Below the pieces are notes generated by a model, which worked only from the letters and a program-made list of their open reading frames with translations, searched no databases and was not told the origin of the DNA. From Alphaproteobacteria bacterium (lineage in GTDB: Bacteria; Pseudomonadota; Alphaproteobacteria; Micavibrionales; Micavibrionaceae), in assembly GCA_021775915.1 (NCBI GenBank), contig JAJFGW010000043.1:1-58022 (forward strand): DNA of 58,022 nt, read 5' to 3'. Positions 8,679 to 14,818 of this stretch are shown here, piece after piece. Every line of letters starts with the position of its first letter. Position 1 is the first letter of the stretch. The translations under genes were made by a program, and so were the position numbers.

Positions 8679-9724
8679 TTCATTAGCCACCCCAGAAGCA
8701 CGATCTGCGGCACGGTGATGAGCGGCAGGGAGAAGGCGATGAGCCAGCGCCCGGTGAATTGTTTTATCACCATTATTTCCGTGTAGTCCGTGGCGACTCC
8801 GGCCATGAGGAAGGTGAAGCCGTTGCCCGGCGCGCTGGCGCGGTTCACAAGCTCTGCACCGATGGGAGTGGAGCCTTCTGAGCAGACCTCGATAATTGTG
8901 GTGGCGAGCAGGGTCAGGAGCAGGCCGATTAAGGTCGGGCCAAAATATTGCACCATTATGTCGGTGGAAACAAAAGCGCTGATGAGGGAGGCCAGAATAA
9001 GCCCTAAGAACAGCCAGCGCATGACCATCTTGCCGTCATGCCAGCCATCCAGAATTATACCTTTAAAGAATTTAAAGCCGGGTTTGAAGCCTTTGAGGCG
9101 GGCTTTGGCATCGGCCTTCATGTCAAAGTTTTTGTCGACAGTTTTTATTGTATTCGGGTTGTCGGGCAGGATGCCGCGCTTGACCAGCACCATGTAAATC
9201 ATGCCGGTTATAAGCGCGATAACGACAGAGCCAGCAATAAATACAAGTGTCCATGGTAGACCTATAAGGGCGATTAAAATAAGCGTGAGCGTAATTGAAT
9301 TCCACGGGCTGGCGATCAGGAAGGTCATGATTTGTGCCAGCGATGCGCCGCGCTCATAAAGTTTAGCGCCGACCATCAATATACCGTGTGAGCATAAGTC
9401 CAGAAGAAGTCCGGCCATGGCAGCGCGGATCAGTCCGCCGAACGTATCACCGCGCCCGAGAAGCACATTAAAATATTCGCGCGGCACTTTGTTCATTAGA
9501 CCCACAGCGACAAGGCCAAGGGCTATACCCCACCATACAGTTTTGAGAAGCTTGAAAACGGCATGGGAAAAATCGCTTAAGTAAGGGATATCGGCGGGAA
9601 TGAAATGAGTGATACAGGCCGCAATGATAATACCCATCGTTCCATAGAGGAGAATGTCCGGCTTTGGCTTCCCGTGGTCGTGTTCTGTTTCTTCATGGCA
9701 GCAGGACATAGAATTAAGATACAT
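8663..9724 (-). CDS. Permease of the SO_0444/DUF318 (ArsP-like) family, probable metal efflux
   Basis: The 353-residue protein has about eight to ten membrane helices in two halves. The N-terminal tail is cytosolic or periplasmic and rich in possible metal ligands (SCCHEETEHDHGK). The half-repeats carry the family signatures LLLDLCSHGILMVG with ASPWNSITLTLILIALIG, and TIIEVCSEGSTPIGAELVNR with FLMAGVATDYTEIMVI. These conserved Cys, Ser and Glu residues in broken helices are typical of the DUF318 permeases linked to copper/zinc or arsenic export. The substrate cannot be read from sequence. An alternative start, five residues in, would give MSCCHEE. It converges with the Rap1a-like gene and overlaps it by 16 bases. 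Confidence 0.8.
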   Translation of the reverse strand: MYLNSMSCCHEETEHDHGKPKPDILLYGTMGIIIAACITHFIPADIPYLSDFSHAVFKLLKTVWWGIALGLVAVGLMNKVPREYFNVLLGRGDTFGGLIRAAMAGLLLDLCSHGILMVGAKLYERGASLAQIMTFLIASPWNSITLTLILIALIGLPWTLVFIAGSVVIALITGMIYMVLVKRGILPDNPNTIKTVDKNFDMKADAKARLKGFKPGFKFFKGIILDGWHDGKMVMRWLFLGLILASLISAFVSTDIMVQYFGPTLIGLLLTLLATTIIEVCSEGSTPIGAELVNRASAPGNGFTFLMAGVATDYTEIMVIKQFTGRWLIAFSLPLITVPQIVLLGWLMNHLQG

Positions 9725-9757
9725 CTTTCCGCCGGAAAAGAAAGTGCCTCTTAGTAT

Positions 9758-10741
9758 TTAGAGAGGGGAGTAAGGAATATCTATTTTGTATTTTGTTTTA
9801 CGTTGCTCCCATGCTGCTTCACGTTGTTCCCACGCGCTTTCCGCGTCTTTAAGTGTCCCTTTGATTTCACGGGCTATTTTGTTAAACGTGTTGTTGTTTT
9901 CTAAGATTCTGACATGCTCGCGAGCAAAAGCCATAGTCTCATTGAAGAATTCTAGAGGCGTTTGATCGTCCCCGTTCTTTGCCAGAGGGTTGGCACCGGC
10001 CTGCAAAAGAATCTCGATTTTTCTTTTAGCACTACTTAGATAATATTCTCCATTGCCAAAAGAGTTTAAATTTTGTTTTACGCTAGTAATTGTCAAATGG
10101 AGCGGCGTGTCTTTTTCCTTGCCGCCAATAATGGCGTTTACATCGGCACCCCAGTCAACCAAGGCTCTTAAGGTGGAGAAGTCATCGTTTGGATGGGCTT
10201 TTGAAGCTTCATATGCCAGAGGCGTGTATAATTCATGTGATGACAAGGGAAAATCTATATTCGCGCCATATTTTTTTAGTAAATCAGCAATCTCTTTTGT
10301 TTGGAAGCGTGCCGCTATGTATATGGGGGTGCGATTGATGAAGATAAAAGGCGGTTCGCTGGTGTCAGCTTCATTGGGGTTCGCGCCGTTTTGCAGGAGA
10401 GATTCAATAACCTCAAGGGACGCTTTAAGTTTTTCTACATTTTGAGGATCTTTTTCAATATCTTCTTTGGACGGTGCATTTCTTATAGCCCTCGTCAATG
10501 GCTTGGTGAGAGAATAAGAGGCTTGGAAACGGGGGCTTTGTGTGTTGTCAAATGAGAATAGAAAGAGCCCTTTATTAAGGTCCGCGCCGTCTTTGATGGC
10601 TTCGTTTACTGCGTTTATATCAAGCTCATTAATGGCTTTGCTTAAATCGTTGCTGGCTTTTTTCCAGGACACATCATTGAATACGGTTTTTAGAGCAAAT
10701 AAAGAGTTAATGGCCATTTTTGCAATTTGTCGCGCTCGCAT
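9758..10741 (-). CDS. Ankyrin-repeat protein
   Basis: The 327-residue protein has about five ankyrin repeats between residues 35 and 270, seen as the recurring pattern of a short helix, ALLxxGAxxN and a turn: EAIKDGADLN, ESLLQNGANPN, DLLKKYGANID, RALVDWGADVN and EILLQAGANPL. TPLHLT and TPLAYEA are typical repeat starts. The C-terminus is a charged helix with a near-duplicate AWEQREAAWEQRK. There is no clear signal peptide. AGAGG lies 8 bases before the start. Ankyrin repeats bind other proteins; the partner is unknown. A 33-base gap separates it from the downstream permease. Confidence 0.85.
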   Translation of the reverse strand: MRARQIAKMAINSLFALKTVFNDVSWKKASNDLSKAINELDINAVNEAIKDGADLNKGLFLFSFDNTQSPRFQASYSLTKPLTRAIRNAPSKEDIEKDPQNVEKLKASLEVIESLLQNGANPNEADTSEPPFIFINRTPIYIAARFQTKEIADLLKKYGANIDFPLSSHELYTPLAYEASKAHPNDDFSTLRALVDWGADVNAIIGGKEKDTPLHLTITSVKQNLNSFGNGEYYLSSAKRKIEILLQAGANPLAKNGDDQTPLEFFNETMAFAREHVRILENNNTFNKIAREIKGTLKDAESAWEQREAAWEQRKTKYKIDIPYSPL

Positions 10742-10804
10742 GGGAACCTCTTGGTTGTATGTATAAAAGCTGAGGCAATGTAATATGGTAAGAATTTTTT
10801 GTCA

Positions 10805-10841
10805 ATAAAAACCGCCCCCCACGGTTAGAGCAGGGGGCGGT
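10805..10841 (-). terminator. Rho-independent terminator of the peroxiredoxin gene
   Basis: Read on the minus strand, ACCGCCCCC, a 13-base loop and GGGGGCGGT form a 9-base-pair GC-rich stem followed by TTTTATT. It begins 19 bases after the stop codon of the peroxiredoxin gene and shields the ankyrin gene from read-through. Confidence 0.85.
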
Positions 10842-10860
10842 AATGGTAATATGAGTTTAC

Positions 10861-11514
10861 TTAAGCTGCTTGTGCTTTTTTGTTTCTTGGGTCTTGTACA
10901 AAGCGCAAGTAAGGCTTCTCAGCGCGGAACCCTTCCGAGAACATTTGCTTGGCTTCATCATCGGAAATGCTTGGAATGACGATAACGTCTTCGCCTTCTT
11001 TCCAGCCCGCCGGGGTGGCGACTTTGTGTTCTGCTGTGAGCTGTAGTGAATCAATCACGCGCAGGATTTCATCAAAGTTGCGGCCTGTGGCCATCGGATA
11101 GGTGATCATCAGCTTGATCTGTTTGTCCGGGCCGACGACAAAGACCGTACGAACAGTCAGCGTTTCATTTTCGTTCGGGTGGATCATGCCGTATTTTTCG
11201 GAGATGCTCTTATCGGCATCGGAAATAATCGGGAAGTTCAGCGCGCAGCCTTGTACTTCCGCAATGTCCAGTGCCCAGCCTTTGTGGTCTTCGATGGAGT
11301 CAACGGACAGAGCAATAAGTTTTACGTTGCGGGCATCAAATTCAGGTTTCATTTGAGCGGCCAGCCCAAGTTCTGTCGTGCAAACCGGCGTGAAATCTTT
11401 CGGGTGGGAAAACAGGATCGCCCAGCTATCACTAATGTAATCATGGAAGCTGATCGGGCCTTCGGTTGTTTCTGCTTTAAAGTCAGGGGCTGTATCGCCA
11501 AGACGTAACGTCAT
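10861..11514 (-). CDS. 1-Cys peroxiredoxin (Prx6-type)
   Basis: This thiol peroxidase reduces H2O2 and organic hydroperoxides in the cytosol. The 217-residue length and layout match the Prx6/1-Cys group: an AhpC-TSA domain with peroxidatic C45 in HPKDFTPVCTTE, the conserved arginine in LTVRTVFVVGPD, and the longer C-terminal domain with TPAGWKEGEDVIVIPSISDDEA. A second cysteine at about residue 90 (GCALNF) is not at the resolving position of 2-Cys enzymes. TTTAGGAG precedes the start at normal spacing. It is a single gene with its own terminator. Confidence 0.95.
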   Translation of the reverse strand: MTLRLGDTAPDFKAETTEGPISFHDYISDSWAILFSHPKDFTPVCTTELGLAAQMKPEFDARNVKLIALSVDSIEDHKGWALDIAEVQGCALNFPIISDADKSISEKYGMIHPNENETLTVRTVFVVGPDKQIKLMITYPMATGRNFDEILRVIDSLQLTAEHKVATPAGWKEGEDVIVIPSISDDEAKQMFSEGFRAEKPYLRFVQDPRNKKAQAA

Positions 11515-11621
11515 AGTGTTTCTCCTAAAGTTTTGGTTGTTTGAGTGGTTTCGAGAGTATGCGGAGCAGGTTAATAAGAAGTTAATAATGGCACAAGCCT
11601 AAAGGAAGCCTGTGGGTATCT

Positions 11622-12062
11622 TTACAGGTGAGGATGCTTCTGCCGTGGTGTGTCAATAATGAGAAGCTTTTTAATGTCTTCGTTTGTCATTACAAATTTT
11701 TTGAGTGCCTGTTCTATTGTTGCACTGCTTTGATCCGGTGAGGCAATGATATGGACCCCGATGTCTTTGCCATGTACGAGTGAAAGCTGAAGTATATTCA
11801 GTTCGTGTTCAGGCCGCTCTATTGTCAGGGGAATGATTATTTCCGGTTTTTCACGGGGTGGAGGCAGTACAAAATCAGAAAATTCTAATAAAGGGTGACT
11901 GAGGTGATGACCGAAGTTTTGCAATAATTCATGGTGGTCTTGCAACAAAGTATCGAATGCCCGTTCTCTCCACAGGGATTGCAAATAGCCCTTACGCTGT
12001 TTTTCCTGCCAGCGTTTCTGGTTCCTGTCCGGTTTTTGTTTTTTGTAATTATGTTTAGACAT
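11622..12062 (-). CDS. Hypothetical protein with basic N-terminus
   Basis: The 146-residue product is not recognised. Residues 1-35 are strongly basic (MSKHNYKKQKPDRNQKRWQEKQRK). The remainder is predicted mixed alpha/beta, with a Pro-rich stretch (VLPPPREKPEIIIPL) and a closing LLIIDTPRQKHPHL. No signal peptide, membrane segment or cysteine is seen. The start has AAGG about 6 bases upstream. It lies 25 bases downstream of the secreted protein at 12088-12513 on the same strand and may be co-transcribed with it. Confidence 0.6.
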   Translation of the reverse strand: MSKHNYKKQKPDRNQKRWQEKQRKGYLQSLWRERAFDTLLQDHHELLQNFGHHLSHPLLEFSDFVLPPPREKPEIIIPLTIERPEHELNILQLSLVHGKDIGVHIIASPDQSSATIEQALKKFVMTNEDIKKLLIIDTPRQKHPHL

Positions 12063-12087
12063 CGACCTTGCTCTTCTAGTTAGTCTT

Positions 12088-12513
12088 CTATGAAGGAGAA
12101 GGGGGGCTTTTGTCGCTACAGTTTTTTTGCAAGGTTTGAGATGTATCTAGATCAAGAGTAAAGCTTATCCATTTGAGAACATCACTCTCAACTTTTTCAA
12201 ACTCGGCTTTCGTTATACCGAGTATTTGTAAGTAAGGCTCGTCCATACGAATTTTAAGCGGGTATTTGTTTACCTCATATCTTTTTATTTCATTTTTTAT
12301 ATCATCCAAATAGAGGCGCACGAAAGAAACAGGATTTGGTCCTTTAATATAGTCGAGCTTTTGTATGGGAGTATCTCTTCTGTGTTCGATATTGCTGCTT
12401 TCTGGCTGAGTATCAGAAGAGCCAACCATAGCTTCGGCGTAATTGCCTGTTCCACTAAGAAAAATGATCAGACCTGTTGCAACTGCTACTTTGTTAAAGA
12501 GATGACCGGACAT
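12088..12513 (-). CDS. Small secreted protein, diverged duplicate of the next gene
   Basis: The 141-residue product has a signal peptide (MSGHLFNKVAVATGLIIFLS, cleaved after YAEA). This is clearly related to that of the gene at 12702-13421 (MSNSHFNKIAFATGLLIALG, YAEA). The mature part contains one copy of the helical unit that occurs three times in the neighbour: VSFVRLYLDDIKNEIKR, then ILGITKAEFEKVESD. The C-terminus ends in a Ser/Pro-rich tail with one cysteine. GGGGA lies 7 bases before the start. The homology extends upstream into the non-coding DNA, showing that the two genes arose by a segmental duplication. Confidence 0.7.
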   Translation of the reverse strand: MSGHLFNKVAVATGLIIFLSGTGNYAEAMVGSSDTQPESSNIEHRRDTPIQKLDYIKGPNPVSFVRLYLDDIKNEIKRYEVNKYPLKIRMDEPYLQILGITKAEFEKVESDVLKWISFTLDLDTSQTLQKNCSDKSPPSPS

Positions 12514-12588
12514 TGTTTTCCCCGTAGTGTTTGTTTAAATAATAAGGCGAACGTAGACATTTGTTTATATTACGTCAAGAAAATAAAG

Positions 12589-12666
12589 GATTGTTTTTAA
12601 GCAACTATCCGTCCCGATTTTTTGTTTTGCAGGAACGACTATAGCCATCTTTTTTGGTCGGGGTAA
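12589..12666 (-). pseudogene. Duplicated 3'-end fragment of the MBL-fold gene
   Basis: This 78-base stretch is a diverged copy of bases 13488-13565, the last 23 codons and stop of the MBL-fold enzyme. The frame reads LPRPKKMAIVVPAKQK against LPPPKKIAIAVPANQK, then loses frame through a one-base insertion near 12612. About 68 of 78 bases agree by eye. Homology ends sharply near 12666 but continues on the other side into a TTGACG-TAATATA promoter-like motif and then the secreted-protein gene at 12513. Confidence 0.85.
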
Positions 12667-12701
12667 GCTTTATTAAGATGAGCTAAAATCCAGAACTCGT
12701 A

Positions 12702-13421
12702 TCAGGGCGTGAGATGTCTTCGAGGAAAGGTTTTCTTTTCTGCAGTGTTCTTCATTGTTTTAAACGTGTTTTTAGTTGTTTGGATCGCTTTGTAAGGCTT
12801 CTCAGTATTAAGATCGAAATCGGCCCTTTCGAGATGACGTTCGGATATAGATAGACTTATATAAACACCGGCACTGACATCTTTGCGCTTAAATTCTTGA
12901 GCACCTTTGAAGCTTCTGTCCGCTTCAGAAATATTATTGTCTTTTTTCAGTTTTTTAAACTTTGCTTTTGTTGTGTTGATTTGTTTGTAAAAAGATTTTG
13001 TGTTCGGCTTGAAGCCAGCATTTTCGAGATGACGTTCGGCTATAGTCAAATTTATGAGAGCGAGGTCACCAACGCTTGTACGTGCCTTTTTGAAGTGTTT
13101 GTTCGCTGCAACAATATTATGGTGTTTTTGCAGTTTTTCAAATCCTGCCTTGGTCATATTAATTTGTTTGTAGAGGGTTTCTTTGTTTGGGTTAAAACCA
13201 GCTTCTTCAAGAGCTTCTTTAGCCATTCTTAGACCTATAAGGGCACTAAACCCTGAAAGGTTAAATCGCTTGTTAAGCTCTAATCCTTCGTTGGCTTCCG
13301 TTATCAATTGTTCTTTAGCCTTCGTTGGGTGAGACGAGGCTTCAGCGTAACTTCCTGTTGTCCCAAGCGCGATAAGCAAGCCTGTTGCAAAAGCGATTTT
13401 ATTAAAATGACTATTAGACAT
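12702..13421 (-). CDS. Secreted protein with three tandem helical repeats
   Basis: The 239-residue product has a signal peptide (MSNSHFNKIAFATGLLIALG, cleaved after YAEA) and then three units of about 60 residues. Each has the form of a helix (LIGLRMAKEALEEAGF, LINLTIAERHLENAGF, ISLSISERHLERADF) followed by N-x-YKQIN-TTKA-F-KLKK. The repeats resemble all-helical scaffolds, but I do not recognise a named family. There is no cysteine. The start at 13421 has GGAG at 7 bases and aligns with the paralogue; an ATG at 13433 is an alternative. A good promoter lies at 13455-13484. Confidence 0.75.
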   Translation of the reverse strand: MSNSHFNKIAFATGLLIALGTTGSYAEASSHPTKAKEQLITEANEGLELNKRFNLSGFSALIGLRMAKEALEEAGFNPNKETLYKQINMTKAGFEKLQKHHNIVAANKHFKKARTSVGDLALINLTIAERHLENAGFKPNTKSFYKQINTTKAKFKKLKKDNNISEADRSFKGAQEFKRKDVSAGVYISLSISERHLERADFDLNTEKPYKAIQTTKNTFKTMKNTAEKKTFPRRHLTP

Positions 13422-13454
13422 CGGTATCTCCATATATTCCTGTTGATCTGCAGG

Positions 13455-13484
13455 ATAATAGAACAGATAGCTGTATTATGTCAA
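13455..13484 (-). promoter_or_regulatory. Putative sigma-70 promoter of the repeat-protein gene
   Basis: On the minus strand TTGACA (13484-13479), an 18-base spacer and TATTAT (13460-13455) precede the gene by about 25 bases. The -35 is perfect and the -10 matches 5/6. The duplicated copy keeps TTGACG at 12573-12578, also followed by TAATA. Confidence 0.65.
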
Positions 13485-13495
13485 GAGAATTGTTT

Positions 13496-14197
13496 TTAGG
13501 CAACTGTCCGCCCGGCTTTTTGGTTTGCAGGAACGGCTATAGCTATCTTTTTTGGTGGGGGTAACTTTCGTTCGTTCATGAAAGCCACAAATTCGGCTTT
13601 GTCGATACCTAGCTTTAAACGCGGGTTATGCTGCTTTTCTTCGCCGATGGTTGAGTAAACCATGCCTTTGTAGTTATGTCCCGGATAGACCAGCGTTTCA
13701 TCGGGCAGAGGAAAAATTTTGGCGTGTATGCTGTCATAAAGTTTTTCAGCCGCGCCTTTTTGAAAGTCCGTGCGGCCACAAGCGCGGATAAGGAGCGTGT
13801 CGCCGGTGAAAACCGCGCCGTCTACATAATAACAAGTACAGCCATCAGTATGGCCGGGGGCAGCAATAGTTTTGACCGTGGTCGCGCCGATAGTGAGTTC
13901 TTCACCGTCTTTCAGGAATATGTCTGCGCCGTCAATGTCGTTGGCCGCGCCATAACCGATTTTCGCGCCGGTCAGGTCTTTAAGCCGTGATGCGCCGGTG
14001 ATGTGGTCGGCGTGAATATGGGTCTCCAGAATATAGGTAAGGCTCACGCCCATTTCCTCGAGAAGCGTATGGTCGCGCTCTACTTGTTCCAAGACAGGGT
14101 CGATAATAACGGCCTCTTTGGAATCGTTATCAACCAGAATATAAGTCCATGTCGAACTCTCCGGGTCGTGCAGCGGACGTATTGTGTAAGTGCTCAT
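13496..14197 (-). CDS. Metallo-beta-lactamase-fold persulfide dioxygenase-like enzyme (ETHE1/Sdo type)
   Basis: The 233-residue protein has the MBL metal motif H60-x-H62-x-D64-H65 (ETHIHADH), then APGHTDGCTCYY, FTGDTLLIRACGRTDFQ and VYPGHNY. The GRTDFQ element after the GDTL aspartate is typical of the ETHE1-type sulfur dioxygenases, which oxidise glutathione persulfide with a single iron. A glyoxalase II role is less likely because of that element and the short C-terminus. It follows the cytochrome c biogenesis genes on the same strand, 39 bases after the TlpA-like gene. Its 3' end has been copied downstream (12589-12666). Confidence 0.85.
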   Translation of the reverse strand: MSTYTIRPLHDPESSTWTYILVDNDSKEAVIIDPVLEQVERDHTLLEEMGVSLTYILETHIHADHITGASRLKDLTGAKIGYGAANDIDGADIFLKDGEELTIGATTVKTIAAPGHTDGCTCYYVDGAVFTGDTLLIRACGRTDFQKGAAEKLYDSIHAKIFPLPDETLVYPGHNYKGMVYSTIGEEKQHNPRLKLGIDKAEFVAFMNERKLPPPKKIAIAVPANQKAGRTVA

Positions 14198-14211
14198 GGC
14201 TGGAAAACTAG

Positions 14212-14235
14212 CACAAAAACGGCAGGAGTCCTGCT
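14212..14235 (-). terminator. Possible terminator after the TlpA-like gene
   Basis: On the minus strand, GCAGGACTCCTGC forms a short, tight hairpin (14234-14222) followed by CGTTTTTGTG, directly after the tlpA-like stop. The small loop and short T run make it weak; it may only lower read-through into the MBL gene. Confidence 0.4.
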
Positions 14236-14236
14236 T

Positions 14237-14818
14237 TTATTTGTTTTTTTTAACAAGCGTATCGAGATAGTTGTTAATTTCGCTATTCGTCCAATCAAGT
14301 GGGCCAACAATTTTTCGTACCATTTCACCGTTCGGGGCAACGATAATTGTTTCGGGGTAACGCTCTGTCAGGAACAGGTCGTGCGTAATTGTCCGGTTTT
14401 CATCTAGCGTTATATAAACGGCGCCGGAATTTAGAGTTTCTTTCATAGAGGCACTTTGCTTTGCGGTAAAACGTGTGATGTCTTCGGTTTTGTTATCGCT
14501 GGAAATCGCTAATAGGATAACATCGCCTTCGTAACTTTTTATCATCTCCAGCATGTCGGGAAACTCGACAAGGCAAGGCGCGCACCATGTTGCCCAGAAA
14601 TTTATAATGATAGTTTTGCCTTTTAATTCATCGATTGAATGTGTTTCTCCTTCGATGGTTTTAAAAGAAAAATCCGGGACGGCTCCTAAAGACAGAGAGG
14701 CGGGCTTGTGATCTTCGGCGGGGGCAGGGACAAATTGTGGCCCGCCATACATATCGTAAGCAAACGCCAGAGCGCAAAGAGCAACAGCGCTTATCAGAAT
14801 GAGAGGGATGGCTTTCAT
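14237..14818 (-). CDS. TlpA/ResA-like periplasmic thioredoxin
   Basis: The 193-residue protein has an N-terminal membrane anchor or signal (MKAIPLILISAVALCALAFA) and a thioredoxin-like domain with the motif W-C79-A-P-C82 in NFWATWCAPCLVEFPDM. It has PETIIVAPNGE, with the cis-proline, and a closing helix. Proteins of this type keep the CxxCH cysteines of apocytochrome c reduced for heme attachment. Its ATG overlaps the stop of ccsBA by four bases (ATGA), so it is translationally coupled to the synthase and very probably works with it. Confidence 0.9.
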   Translation of the reverse strand: MKAIPLILISAVALCALAFAYDMYGGPQFVPAPAEDHKPASLSLGAVPDFSFKTIEGETHSIDELKGKTIIINFWATWCAPCLVEFPDMLEMIKSYEGDVILLAISSDNKTEDITRFTAKQSASMKETLNSGAVYITLDENRTITHDLFLTERYPETIIVAPNGEMVRKIVGPLDWTNSEINNYLDTLVKKNK

